Assembly (NCBI GenBank): GCA_025603075.1
Contig: MU626284.1
Location: forward strand, 96,170-160,169
DNA from: Neoconidiobolus thromboides FSU 785
Lineage: Eukaryota; Entomophthoromycota; Entomophthoromycetes; Entomophthorales; Neoconidiobolaceae
Length of the DNA: 64,000 nt
Direction of reading: 5' to 3'
A program made the translations under genes and the position numbers. The notes under the pieces were generated by a model. The model did not search any database. It was given only the letters and a program-made list of their open reading frames with translations, and was not told the origin of the DNA. Below are positions 11,146 to 22,696 of the stretch, piece after piece; positions within the stretch are counted from its first letter, which is position 1, and every line of letters begins with the position of its first letter.

Positions 11146-11853
11146 ATGTCTACCGAGTCTTTAAATACTGTTGATTTAGTTAAACTGGAACAAAACGTTT
11201 ACAATAAAGAGGAAACCAATTGGAACTATAGATTAAATAAATATTTCAAGACCAAAAAATACCATTATACCATTATCGGTATCGTGTTTCTGGATATAAG
11301 CTTGTTGGCCATAGGTCTGGTATTAGGTAATTGAAAAACGCTTACCACGTAAGAAAACAACTAACTTTTTATCTATAGTCACTTACAATCAACCTGAAAC
11401 TCTATTTGCAAACAAAATTTTGTTCTACATTTCTTGGGTCTTCCCTTTAATTTTTTTTGTAGAAATATTTGTAAAGGTCTATCTAGTCAAGGGATTTAAA
11501 TACTATTTTGACAGTTGGGTCAAAATTGCAGATTTTGTTATCTTAACTTTCTCAGTCGTGTCTGATATTGCTTTGTATGTATTGCTTATGGAACATGCAC
11601 CCGCTACTGCTACAGCAGTCATTATCTTTAGGTTATATAAGATGTTCCGTTTGTTTCATGTTTTTACTCATATACAGCAAATGAATGTAAGTTTGTTTAT
11701 TAGGATTAATATTTAATCTGTCTTATTTTTTTGCCCTTTTAGAGTGAAAATCACCATCCAGAATGCTGTGAAAAAGTGAATCTTCTAGAAGAGCAGATTC
11801 AACAGCTAATGAACGAGCTTGCTAAAGTTGATTGTAGTAAAAATGAGGCATAA
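11146..11853 (+). CDS. HVCN1: voltage-gated proton channel (Hv1 family), three exons
   Basis: Exons are 11146-11326, 11379-11686 and 11743-11853, giving 199 residues. Introns are 52 and 56 bp with GT-AG ends, the first with an ACTAAC branch motif. The protein is a lone voltage-sensor domain without a pore. S1 holds the VFLD motif (Asp50), which matches the Hv1 selectivity-filter aspartate. S2 is FFVEIFVK with Glu89 and Lys93. S3 is KIADFVIL with Asp112, and Asp123 follows. S4 is FRLYKMFRLF with charges Arg145, Lys148 and Arg151 at three-residue steps, but no fourth arginine. A soluble tail ending in a heptad pattern (VNLLEEQIQQLMNEL) fits the dimerising coiled coil of Hv1. Hv1 lets protons leave cells on depolarisation; fungal members are known. 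Lys in place of the second S4 Arg and Tyr in place of Trp are departures from the animal pattern. Confidence 0.88.
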
Positions 11854-12565
11854 TGAGCTTGTTTATGTATATGCTTATCACTTTAAAATACCTTTGAAAG
11901 ATCTATGGCTCAGCATTAGCTTGTTTGAGTTACTTAGTGAGAGTTCTTTTCGGGTAGAACTTTGAAGTTGCTTTGAAAATCCTAAGATGTCACCTTTAGC
12001 GAGATAAGTGATATAGTTAGTTTAATTTTTATTGTATGTGTCTTGAATGGATGATGAAGGGTTTCATTTTAACTGCGAGTTATTTTACAAATGGTTAAAT
12101 ATGAAATAAAATAATAAACATTTATTACACCTTTTCTTAGAAAACATTTCTTTAAAACTTTTAAATAAAAACTAATTTCAGTATAACATTTATAATACAA
12201 AACCTTCACTCTTTAACTTATTATCTATAGCAAGGAATAAGCATCGGGTATTATAAAGCAGTTTATTAATATAAGTGAAATTTTAAGTTAAAACGTAACT
12301 AACGTCATATAAGGAATATTTTAATTGATAAATTTTCAACCCGTATATCAGCTCTTTAATCGAATACCATATTCTCATAGACTATCTTTATAACACATTA
12401 TCGCCCAAAGATAGCATTATACTTAAAACTTAGAGTCTACAGTGTTGGATAAAACTGAGTTAATATTTTCAATTAAAATTCTCTTTATGTAACCAAAATT
12501 TGCAAAGAATGATAATTTAATTCTAGTTCAGCTTATAGAACTTTTATCTCTTTTGTATAATTAAG
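11854..12565. other. spacer before the first VWA-like gene
   Basis: AT-rich, with no gene, RNA or repeat recognised. Confidence 0.55.
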
Positions 12566-15500
12566 ATGACTGATATAAATATTACATATCAAAATAAAGA
12601 AGAAACAGCGAGAGATGATTTGATATTAAGGAAGCCAGAGATAAAAATAATGGGTGAATATATCGCTTTAAACTCAGAAGAGATAGGAATTAAGTTAAAA
12701 ATTGATTATCACATACTAACACCACTATGTCAAAAGAATATACCAACAAGGATTATTTTCATTGTTTTGGATACTGAGATGAGCACAATCGAGTTACTAC
12801 TTACTAAAAGATATATTATTGATTTAATCTCAGAGGTTTATTTGTATGTGAGAGATATTATTTTTGTTTGTGAAGGGAGTGTGAAAGTATTTCCTTTGAT
12901 GCAATGTCAGCTAACTGAGATCGTTGAGGTGATTGAGAGTTGTACAGAGAATAAAAGTTCGAATTTCAGATCAAGTATTCGAAGATTTTTTAGCTTCATT
13001 CAAGAAAATATATGGAATGACAAGGTTTCAAATGGGCTGATATTTACTAACGGAAACGACCATAATAATAATTCAAGTTTTTATATTATAGATGAGCTCA
13101 AAGATCTAATTAATATTAAAGAAAATCTTAGCTTAAGTATCAACTGTATCACATTTTCATCTAACTATAATAACTTATTTTTAAATTGTTTATTACTAAG
13201 CGGCACTCAAAGAGGTATCTTACAGTTTGTACCCGATTTATCTAGTATAAAAGAGAGTATTAATTCAGTTATTGATTATATGGGGATAATAAAAGTGGAA
13301 TTTTTTATTGGAAATTGCCTACATCAACATCTACAAACTATAACGAATTTAGATAGCTATTTAATTATTAAAAAAGATAAATACAGTAATGATGAGATGG
13401 TATTATTTATTAAACAGATTAGTGAAAAGAAAAAAGAAACTTTTATACCCATTAGTAGTATAAAATGTAAACAGTATTTTAAAGATGATTTAACCGGGCA
13501 TTATCAGTTTATCCATAGCACCTTTATTGAACTTGAGATTAAAACGATAGCAAAGCAAGTGTTTGATTTTAAAGTGAAGCCATTAATAAATGAAGAGTTA
13601 GATGATATACATAGAACTTTAGATAAGATCAATCGACTTTTGGATGCCAATTTTCAAACTATTGGTAGGTCCAAGGTGGAAAGCCGGAAATTGGTACGTA
13701 ATAAAATTTTACATGTTAAGAGACTGGCCAAGAAATTAGAGCATAATGTATTACAATATAGAAATAACCAACTGAACCATGATAGGATAGCTCAATGGAG
13801 GACTCTAACGCCAGATAGCATTTCAGTGAATAATAAAGGTAAAAAAGCCATATTTAAAAGGATGGGTAAAAATATTAGGAGAATTGAAAGGAATGAGAAG
13901 AGGATAACAGAATTATCACACTTAATTAATAATACAGAGCTACATAAAGAAATAAATAGTACTTTATTAGAGAACACAAGATGCGCTTTTAGCAGAGTGA
14001 ACTTAATAGAAGCATTGGAATCTGGGGATTGTATAGGTTTAGGTTTATTGGTGGGACGTAATGATTCTACAATCTTTGATCCAAGTAAGATTAATATCTT
14101 AGATATAAGCTCCACATTTATAAGTGTGGACACGTTTATGGAGATGTTAACTTACAAAATACAAGTACAAAATTTGGAGGACGATTTGGTACATGGGGGT
14201 TTTAATACATTGTTGGATTCCTTTGTCACTTCAGGTTTAAGGAATGAAAAGATCAATGCCATTTTGCCATTGTATTTACATCCAAAGCATTGGGAAATTT
14301 CATCAAGGAGATCAAGACCTATATTGGCGTGGATGACTACTTTATCTATTACTGGGGGATCTGGGTCAGAGTTGAAAGTGATACCATTTATGGTATTGTC
14401 AAAATGTTTCGAAAATTACCTGTCGAATAACACAGAGCATAATTTATTTGTCCTTAAATTACTGTTTGAAACTTGCTTACAAGTTTATCAATTTCCATTT
14501 CAAACAAGTATACAAGAGGATACTATCAAAAAGTTTAAAGATTATAAAAATGGCGCTTTAAATAGAACTATCGACGTTATCCCAGATAACCTATTGTTTC
14601 TAATGAGGCTATTATGCGCAGTCCATTTGAAGGATATTTCAAAGGAAGACTTTTTTGATACTTTGAAGCAGGTCAAAGACGAACTGCTTGAAGAAAGCAT
14701 AAGAAGAAGATTGAATGTGGATTGGTTTCAGCCTAGATATGGAAATAATCTAATTGAATTGATGAATATTAATTTAGATAAAGATGTCAATGATGTATTT
14801 GAGGAATGGGAAACTAGAAAAGAAATCGAAAGAGTAAACAGAAGGAAACAATTGAGTTATTCAGCTTATATAAAAATGCTTAAAGGAGTTGAAGGGATAT
14901 ACAACAATAAAGAAGACGAAATAGACTATAGCGATTTACCATTGTTTAGGTTTGATGAAGTAAACTACAAGTTATCTGAAGCAACAAAATATTTCATAAA
15001 AGACACCAAAAACTATATAAAGCAAGATGTCAATATATTATTAAACTTAATTGATTTATTCACTATTGATACAGATTTGATTATTAAGCAAGATTTGAAT
15101 GAGATGAAAAAATATAGCAGTCAACTTAACAAAAATAATATCGATACTTGGTTAGACGCATTTTCAATTGAGCAACAATTTTCAATCTTTCATCAAAGTT
15201 ATTTACATCGAGATAATGAAGTTCGAAGAAAAGCAATAGTAGAAGGAAGATACATTAATTATTGTTTACCAGAGTACAAAGATAAACTTAAATATAATTA
15301 TATGTCAAATCTGATTGAAAAAGAAGTCAATGAAACACTTCTATTAAAAAAGCAAAGATATATAAGCATCATTAAAGATCTTGAAGATAATTTATTGGCA
15401 ACCAAATTATATACTACTATTGATTTAGAAGAATTTGCAGCAATATTAAAATACAAAATCAAGTATCGTTCAGTTAGAAGCTTTAGCTACTTTTTAACTA

Positions 15501-15748
15501 AATTTCAAAATGAAAAAATTCATAATGACCAAGAATATCATTTAAGATATGGTAAATTGATAATTATTATCAATGGTCAATTTCAACAACAAATTTTATT
15601 TTTGGAAAACACTGAATGGCTCCCATCAAATTCGAATATTAGAAAGTTAATTAGACCATTTTTTATTTATGGTAAAATATTTAATGTAAATCAATTTTGT
15701 ACTCTGTTCCCGAAAAAACAAAGTTGGGTCTTAGATAACTTTAGTTAA
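12566..15748 (+). CDS. large VWA-like domain protein, paralogue A
   Basis: This 1,060-residue protein is a single exon. Residues ~60-250 read like a von Willebrand A fold: a hydrophobic first strand RIIFIVLDTEMS with Asp69 where the metal site would start, a GLIFTNGND strand where TDG is usual, and a late SGTQRGILQFVPD segment. The metal site is therefore only partly kept (D-x-x-x-S and TN instead of TD). A helical, charged middle (~350-460) is followed by a conserved block with INAILPLYLHP and PFMVLSKCF, and a C-terminal block with ILKYKIKYRSVRSF near residue 965. The same architecture is found in the gene at 27770-30889 on the other strand, so the two are paralogues. Proteins with a VWA followed by an ILPLY-type block are, from memory, also present in other protists and fungi. 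The function is unknown; a scaffolding or ubiquitin-linked role would be a guess. Confidence 0.7.
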   Translation: MTDINITYQNKEETARDDLILRKPEIKIMGEYIALNSEEIGIKLKIDYHILTPLCQKNIPTRIIFIVLDTEMSTIELLLTKRYIIDLISEVYLYVRDIIFVCEGSVKVFPLMQCQLTEIVEVIESCTENKSSNFRSSIRRFFSFIQENIWNDKVSNGLIFTNGNDHNNNSSFYIIDELKDLINIKENLSLSINCITFSSNYNNLFLNCLLLSGTQRGILQFVPDLSSIKESINSVIDYMGIIKVEFFIGNCLHQHLQTITNLDSYLIIKKDKYSNDEMVLFIKQISEKKKETFIPISSIKCKQYFKDDLTGHYQFIHSTFIELEIKTIAKQVFDFKVKPLINEELDDIHRTLDKINRLLDANFQTIGRSKVESRKLVRNKILHVKRLAKKLEHNVLQYRNNQLNHDRIAQWRTLTPDSISVNNKGKKAIFKRMGKNIRRIERNEKRITELSHLINNTELHKEINSTLLENTRCAFSRVNLIEALESGDCIGLGLLVGRNDSTIFDPSKINILDISSTFISVDTFMEMLTYKIQVQNLEDDLVHGGFNTLLDSFVTSGLRNEKINAILPLYLHPKHWEISSRRSRPILAWMTTLSITGGSGSELKVIPFMVLSKCFENYLSNNTEHNLFVLKLLFETCLQVYQFPFQTSIQEDTIKKFKDYKNGALNRTIDVIPDNLLFLMRLLCAVHLKDISKEDFFDTLKQVKDELLEESIRRRLNVDWFQPRYGNNLIELMNINLDKDVNDVFEEWETRKEIERVNRRKQLSYSAYIKMLKGVEGIYNNKEDEIDYSDLPLFRFDEVNYKLSEATKYFIKDTKNYIKQDVNILLNLIDLFTIDTDLIIKQDLNEMKKYSSQLNKNNIDTWLDAFSIEQQFSIFHQSYLHRDNEVRRKAIVEGRYINYCLPEYKDKLKYNYMSNLIEKEVNETLLLKKQRYISIIKDLEDNLLATKLYTTIDLEEFAAILKYKIKYRSVRSFSYFLTKFQNEKIHNDQEYHLRYGKLIIIINGQFQQQILFLENTEWLPSNSNIRKLIRPFFIYGKIFNVNQFCTLFPKKQSWVLDNFS

Positions 15749-16145
15749 TGTTATTGGTATTAATAAAACGCTTTTATAACATTGTTTCTATTAAATTCAG
15801 ATTGGGCTAATCCACTCATTTTAAAACTTTTATAATCATTATTCTTTAACGCTGTCCTTTGAATTATCTACCACTCAATAGATAAAGTAGGAACGGGTGG
15901 AGAAGATGAATAGAACGTCAGTATGGTTGATTGAAGGTGTGATTATTCATCTAGGTTGACAATGCTTTAAACGATCTATACAGCATTTTATAATAATTTT
16001 TAATCATAATGATGCATGTTGAATTTTTATTGCATAAAAATAAAGCAGTTTAAAAACATATGAAAACATTTAATTTAAGGAACTATTTTATTTAAATAAA
16101 GAAAATATCATACTCGAAATAAGCTCAACCTATTATGTTAATGAT
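15749..16145. other. spacer between convergent genes
   Basis: The 3' ends of the VWA-like gene (+) and the lysine-rich gene (-) face each other across about 400 bp. Nothing else was recognised. Confidence 0.55.
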
Positions 16146-16793
16146 CTATTTATCTTTGTCTTCTTTATCTTCTTTCTTCTCATCCTTCTTTTTATCTTTC
16201 TTCTCATCCTTCTTTTTATCTTTTTTGTTTTTCTTATCCTTATTGTCTTTTTTGTTTTTCTTGTTCTTCTTGTTCTTCTTCTTATCCGTTTTAGCTACTT
16301 TCTTATCCTTTTTACTTTCCTTTTTAAACTCTGAAATTTTACCACCACATTCCACCTTCATATATTTGCCTTGATCAAGTGATTTTTCCAAAGCTTCTTT
16401 AATAGCTTCGCCCTTCACCTTCTTGTCTTTAGCGCATTTATTTTCCGCTATTACTGCAGCATAGTTCTTTTTAGCTTTTTTAAGGGTAAAGACAGACCAC
16501 TTCTTTTTGTTCTTTCTAGTTGTGCCAGCATATACTACTTTGGCCTTCTTTTTGGAGGCTTTCTTTTCGGATTTCGTAAGCTTCTTTTTAGATCCCTTAG
16601 ACTTCTTGATAGACTTCTTGATATCTCTGATATCCCCGGTTGGTAAGTCTTCGATCGGACCTTCAAATTCCTCCTTTACCTTTTCTGGTGCACTAGTTAA
16701 CTTGATCTTTGACAAGGATTTGCTTCTTGGAGAAGCTTCAACTGCCGAAATGGCAAATAAGCAAGCTGCAACTAAAAGATAGGTAAATTTCAT
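16146..16793 (-). CDS. secreted lysine-rich protein
   Basis: This 215-residue protein has a strong signal peptide (MKFTYLLVAACLFAISAVEA) with likely cleavage at residue 20. The mature protein is dominated by Lys. A middle region (~85-155) with two cysteines, WSVFTLKKAKKNYAAVIAEN and KYMKVECGG looks folded and may be disulfide-bonded. The last ~60 residues are an almost pure Lys/Asp/Glu/Asn tract built from repeated KKDKKKDEKK-like units. No known family is recognised. A positively charged secreted or wall-associated role is likely. A TATAAAAAAC box lies about 50 bp upstream. The opposite strand shows a Phe/Leu/Ser frame only because of the repeat composition. Confidence 0.75.
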   Translation of the reverse strand: MKFTYLLVAACLFAISAVEASPRSKSLSKIKLTSAPEKVKEEFEGPIEDLPTGDIRDIKKSIKKSKGSKKKLTKSEKKASKKKAKVVYAGTTRKNKKKWSVFTLKKAKKNYAAVIAENKCAKDKKVKGEAIKEALEKSLDQGKYMKVECGGKISEFKKESKKDKKVAKTDKKKNKKNKKNKKDNKDKKNKKDKKKDEKKDKKKDEKKEDKEDKDK

Positions 16794-16840
16794 GATATTA
16801 TATTATAATTACAAGTTGAGAGAAAAGAAGAAAAAAGGAA

Positions 16841-16850
16841 GTTTTTTATA
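16841..16850 (-). promoter_or_regulatory. TATA box of the lysine-rich secreted protein gene
   Basis: On the minus strand this reads TATAAAAAAC, 48-57 bp before the ATG at 16793. Confidence 0.45.
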
Positions 16851-18100
16851 GTCAGAGTATTGGTTCTTGATTAAAAGGAATTGAATATTTCTATAATTAA
16901 TTACTTTAATTGAAATAAGAAATTTATTGCCTATTTTGTCAAATCCAATTTTTAAGGAATTAAATATTTCAAAATTTAATAAAATTTAAAAAATTGAAGC
17001 TTTATTAAGTAAGTTTTAAACTGAAAGTAATAAATACCAATACATAGTATTGGCTATATGCCCATATATAGTTTTATAATGGTATATTGTCTAGTATTTA
17101 TTATAACAATGATAGTACCTCATGCTATAAACTATAGATTATGGTAACTTGAGATATTGTTTTATGTTATTAAACTACTTAATTAATAAATTCTGATCAC
17201 TAAGTGCTATTAGCTTATTAATTTTATTATCGTTTTTTCGGTAACATGTTTCTAAAATTAACTAAAATAAAGCAACAACTAAACCTTAATACCATATGTT
17301 TTATTTAATAAACGGATCAGTATAGCTACAACTTAAAAACATAAGTTCCATAGTAGTGTTTTATACCTGATTATTAAATTATGTCTTACTTGATAGCGTT
17401 AAAATACAAAATAATTTGTTAAGTGAAAGTAAAAATTGTAAGAACTTCAATTAATAACTCTTGGAAAATATTATAACGGTTCTATTTATAATGTTATATT
17501 TATTTTAAAAATAAAATAAAGCGTAAATAATCGGAATTAAGTAATTTATAAAACAATATAAATACCCCTCTATTACTATAACAATTCAATGTTCCAATCA
17601 AATCCTATATCAAAATCAAGAGTAATAAATTTAAGTATATTAAACACCTTTTTTATAAATATATAACATTGACAGCTTTAGCAATTACAAGCAAAAAATT
17701 AATAAAAACTAAACAAAACAGTATGAATTTGTAGTATTTTGTTTGATTTTTTTGACTGCAATTAATAAAAACCATCAGTGTTGTATGTATTCGTAAAAAA
17801 TGTGTATAACCATTGGATTTTTGTTATAAAGCAGCTAATAATCAACTAATACTAGCTTTTAAGACCAAAATCAAGTAATAAATGAAATGCTTTTTTACTC
17901 AATTATTTTCTCTTTTTATATAACACAAAATTTAGAAATGATTACTAGCTAATCACTAAAACGAGAACATCTACCAAGTTATTCTCTATTTAAATAAGAA
18001 TGAGCTAGCTGGCCTTGTTTTCTTATCATTTGTACGCTTTTTATATTTATTGAAAAAGACAGTATTTTTCAATATCTTTTAGTGATTTTATATTTAACAA

Positions 18101-18193
18101 TATGGGGATGTTTTTTTCATCACTTCCATTTTTTAAGTGTTATTTGAGTAGAAAAGCTGCTAATAAAATTTTTAAAAAACACTTCCCCATATT
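18101..18193 (+). mobile_element. MITE-like element, copy 5 (forward)
   Basis: The ends are TA-TGGGGATGT and ACTTCCCCA-TA. The left interior is shortened by about 10 bp compared with other copies. Confidence 0.78.
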
Positions 18194-18456
18194 GTATACC
18201 ATTTTTACAAACCCAGCTGTAATTTATTCAAATATACAAACTAACTAAAAATCTTTTATGTGTTAAGCTAATCAATCCTTATTTGGTTATATTAAAACTA
18301 AATTATAAAATCTATTATTACTAGTAGTCTATTTTGCTACTCTTTCTTCTCTAAATAAGTGCCTGATTTCATAGAAGCAATTTCACTTAACTTTAGATAA
18401 ATACAGCTCAATAAATACCGATTCTATAAGTTTCACTTTATTACCATTAGAAAGAT

Positions 18457-18564
18457 ATATAGGGATGTGTTTTTGTGTTTAAGAATTTTACTAACAAATT
18501 TTCCGCTTAAATAGCGCTTAAAAAATGGAAAAAATAATGAAGCCAAAAAAACACTCCCATATAT
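18457..18564 (-). mobile_element. MITE-like element, copy 6 (reverse)
   Basis: The left end is TATA-GGGATGTG, the core is reverse (AAATAGCGCTTAAAAAATGG), and the right end is ACACTCCCA-TA. Confidence 0.78.
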
Positions 18565-19384
18565 CATCTTGTTTATTTTTGATATAAATATAAAGCCTTT
18601 ACAAAACCAGAGTAGTATTTTTTTTCATAAGTATCATTTTTAACCATTAAGCAGTTATTTAATCAAAAAATATTACTAAGAATTGATAAGAATAGTTAAA
18701 TAGTAAATAAAAAATTCTTTTATTTAATACTCATATTTATATTACAATTATTTATATTAAAATGTATTATTTGATTAATTTGTATAAAAATGTTGTTTAC
18801 TTGCTTCTAATTTAGCATCTCAAAAGATTACTAAAATAAACTAAATACCTTTGTAAGTTCGTAAGCTAGTATACATGAATGTTTTATATAGGCTAAAATA
18901 AGTTTAAAGTTCTGCAAAGCATTAGACTGTTTTTATTAGAAAAATAAACAAAATATTTGAACACTTTGTATTTAAAAAATGGATTTATTAAAATATTAAA
19001 ACCTCTTGAAACTTATATGCTCTTATACAACTTTTATTATTTAATTAGAATAGTTTATGCATTATGGGATATTTAGTATACTATAGTATCTAAATAAAAA
19101 TGTAACAAATTTTATAGAATTTACAGTTTAAAAAATTATACTTGTATAATAGTATCAAATAATAAAAATATTACTTCATTTATTAACATGACCATTTTAT
19201 ACAAGCTTTCAAAGTAATAATTATTTAATGTTTTAAATCAATAAATTTGATGTAAAACAATGGACTATTAATTCTTAATAAGTAAGTAATAAGCAAAAAT
19301 AAAATATTGAAGACACAAATAATAAATAGCTGTTTATTGTAAAGTAATTAATGATAACACCAAAGGAAAAGAAAGAAAAAAAAA

Positions 19385-20262
19385 TTAAATATCGTTTAAA
19401 AACGCTCTACTAAAATTTTCTAGAAACTCATCATCATCATTAGAAGTTATAGTTGTAGAGGAAGTAGGGATAGTAGCTGTAGAAGTGGATTGAGTTATAA
19501 AGGAATAATCTGGATTAAAAAAATGATCAAATAAATTTAAAGCTGGAGAAGGTTGTGAATAATCCGTAGTATCTAAATAGTCGGTAGAGACTTCCTCTTG
19601 TTTTTTGATTTTTCTCACTTTTTTACTTTGTTCTACTTTTTCTTTTCGTTTCCTTCTTGCTTCTTGTTTATGTGGATTTAATGCGGTGTTAAAATGATTT
19701 TTAATGGAATTATCGGGTCTAAAATTAAGAATTTAATATAAAATATAAGCTATTAAATAAAATTTAATCTACCTTCCAACTAATTGCTTTGAAATAGTGG
19801 CCCATTTGGGACCAATTTTATGATACATATCTAAGATTATTTGATTTTCTTGGTCAGTAAATGGGGCTTTATTTACTAATATAAAGTTAATATCTTAATA
19901 CATTAAAAGAAATAAATAGCACTACCATTTGGATCAAGGTGATTATGCCATCTCTCTCTACATTGTTTACCAGTACGTGTTTTTATAACTCGACCAAAAG
20001 AGGACCATGAAATTGTATTTTTATTTTCATTCATGAGTTGAATTAATAAGCCATCTTCTTCCTTTGTCCAAGCTCCCTTTTTTGGTTTTTTTTTGATAGT
20101 TGGTACAAGTTCATTGATAGTACTATCATCAGAGCAAGATAAAGATAAATTGGGGGAAGAAGAGTTTAAAGCTAAAGCTAAATTGTCTTCATGTACTTGA
20201 ATCCAATTGACTTCGTCATTGTTTAATAACGCGGAATTAAATAAACTATTAATTTGTTCCAT
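19385..20262 (-). CDS. R2R3-MYB transcription factor, three exons
   Basis: Exons on the minus strand are 20262-19926, 19875-19773 and 19718-19385, giving 257 residues; introns are 50 and 54 bp. Two adjacent MYB repeats follow a ~60-residue N-terminal region. The first (about 60-112) has KGAWTKEEDGLLIQL, WSSFGRVIKTRTGKQ and CRERWHNHLDPN. The second (about 113-160) has APFTDQENQIIL, WATISKQLVGRPDNSIKNHF. The GR-x-DNSIKNH recognition helix is typical of c-Myb-type R2R3 factors, so sequence-specific DNA binding in the nucleus is expected. A basic segment (KQEARRKRKEKVEQSKK) follows. The C-terminus is Ser/Thr-rich and ends in an acidic, hydrophobic DDDEFLENFSRAFLNDI that looks like an activation motif. 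The first intron splits the linker of the two repeats. Confidence 0.88.
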
Positions 20263-22696
20263 TATATAAATAAAAAAAATAAACGTTTAAAATTTCATTG
20301 TTTTTCATATTTATATTTTACCCCCTTAGATTTATTTTTTCCCCTCCTTTTTTTGATTTCTCCAGTTGGCTAATTAGTTATGCCCCAACTGCCCCTTTTT
20401 GATTACAGCTTCTTTTCAATACTTGAATAGCAATTTCTTATTTCATTTGCTCATTTTAACCTGTTAAATTAATTTTCATTTGAATCCATTGTTATTGTTA
20501 TTAAAATCATAACAAATATTATAGAATACTATCAAACCTATCTATTTAGAACCACTATTATAAGCCACAGGTGATTCAATCTTTTTTTAAGAAGTGGAGT
20601 CTTGGCTTAGAATAAAAGATCTAATTCATTAAATAAGCTAGCTTGATGTTTTAGTAGCTCAATTATTATTATGATTATTAAAAGTAAAAGTCCTTGGCTA
20701 ACACCTATTTTTAATGATTTATTACATAAAAGTCAATTATTTATAACTACACACATTTTTTAAAAGTACCCTCAATAGGTTTTATCATCCGTATATAGCA
20801 ACTTGTGTTTTTTAATATCAAAAATTCATAAACTATAAAAAACAAAACTTTAGAATTATTTGATAATAAATATTTGATATAAAATACCTTACAACAATAC
20901 TATACTATAATAGAACCTATTCAATTGTGTAATTAACAAATGACGTTATTATTTTATGAAACGTCACTTAAGAATGTGATATTTATTCAAATCCTCATAT
21001 GGCTTTTAGCTAAAAACTGTTGATATTTTAAACCAATTATCCTTTTATAATAATAAAAGTTTCGAAAATATAACAATAAAAAACTAGAAATAACAGTTGA
21101 TATTTTATAAATAGCATAAAAGATAATAGTTAATATCCTAACCTAATAACTATGCCTCTAGATCATTAATATTTTTATCCCTTATTCTCCCTGTTTTAAT
21201 AGTTTGATCGTTATTTAATGTTATTCAACCTCCTGAGTGTTGAAGCACTTTTAATTGTTTACAAATAGCTTGAATAGTTCTAGTGTTTTTATAGATCTTT
21301 AATATTGAGTTTAATTTATTATCAAGTATTTGAATTTAATTTTTATATTCTCTTTTAACTTCTATTTTTTTATATTTGAAAATTTTAAACTTATTATTTT
21401 TGGGAAGTTGTTGAGTATTTTCAAATGTTAAACATGAAATAAAGTAGTATCTTCTTTAGTTTCCTTCATTTGTCTATTTTTTATGGGATATAAAATTAAC
21501 GAAGTAATATTTACATGTCATTTATTAAATTTTAATGCTTTAAAATGAAGTTTTGATATATAACTTTAATTTGAAAGACTATAACTCGTATACTATATCA
21601 ACTTTGCATTCTTTTGTTATCATATTAAATTAAAATAATAACGGAGCAGGAATTATGTTTAAAAATATAAATAGACTTAGGGATAAAAAATTTAAAAACA
21701 ATTAGAGATTAATACATCTATTGTAACTCTTTTGTGACTATTTTAGCGATGATTTTTATAATCAACTTATTTATTAGCCTATTTTTTAATGCCTAGTCCA
21801 TATATTAATGCCAATTTTGACATAATTTTTTCCCTTAGATTAATAGCTAGTTATGCCACAAAACAGTTATACTGTGTAGAATAGTTTTCGGGCAAATCTT
21901 ATTATTCTGATCTATTCAAAGTACTGCAAAAGTTGCAGTGATAGAAATGAATAAAAAGAATAATAGAATAGCCCTTCTATTTAGCCAAGAATCCACCTTA
22001 AAGGCTAATTAATGCGTAAAAAATATTACATAATGAGTTAACATTGGTACGATAAAAAATCAATTTTTTACTATAAAAGATAATAATTTTGTGCTTTTAA
22101 CTTAGGTATCCTATTATCCTATGTCTCTTTCCTTAACTTTGTTTTGCCACTCCTTTATTTTTATTTTTATTTTTACATTTTATAAATTAATTTTGAGATT
22201 AATTAAGGTAATGAAAATCTTTGATCTTAAATTTAAGAATTTAAATTGAGTTTCTTCTTTTTATAGACTCGATTTAATCAACCTTCTCTCAAACCTATAG
22301 TTAATAATTGTTTATTACGTATCCAATCATCAACGCATGGTAAATATAGGAGCTAATTGATTTGTGGATTATTATTGTTTAGCAAATCAGATAAAGATCA
22401 CTCAACCATTTGAAGTAAAACCAATTTAAAATGAACAACTAAATAAAGTCAAAGTTGAATTAATCGCAACCAATTCACCTTTTATATTGAACTAATGAGC
22501 GAATTTAAATAAGAAGTGTTCCAAAGATAGCTTTTTAATGGGGCCGTTTGAAGTTTTTTAAGTTACAAAATTAGTAAGATTTAAATTTATAACCAACTAG
22601 TTTGATATCATTTTTAATAATTTGATTAAAAAAGTTCAAATTTCATATTATTTGTTAACTTTTTTATTTTATCTTCTTTCAACTTGAATTAAGTGG
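20263..22696. other. 2.4 kb spacer, no gene seen
   Basis: AT-rich. Probably contains the promoters of the divergent MYB (-) and peptide-transporter (+) genes. No repeat or RNA was recognised. Confidence 0.55.

Larger units (their letters stand above)
16851..19384. other. AT-rich spacer with two MITE-like copies
   Basis: It holds copies at 18101-18193 and 18457-18564 in opposite orientations. No gene or RNA was recognised. Confidence 0.6.

Noticed and set aside
13792-14133. 113-codon minus-strand frame within VWA-like paralogue A
   Set aside because: It overlaps the conserved coding region of the plus-strand gene and has no family support.
12566-15748. Calling paralogue A an integrin-like or ubiquitin-ligase VWA protein
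   Set aside because: The metal site is incomplete and no RING, U-box or transmembrane segment is visible.
16135-16374. Phe/Leu/Ser-rich open frame opposite the lysine-rich gene
   Set aside because: It is the mirror image of the Lys-rich repeats (AAG/AAA read as CTT/TTT); the signal peptide and promoter belong to the minus strand.
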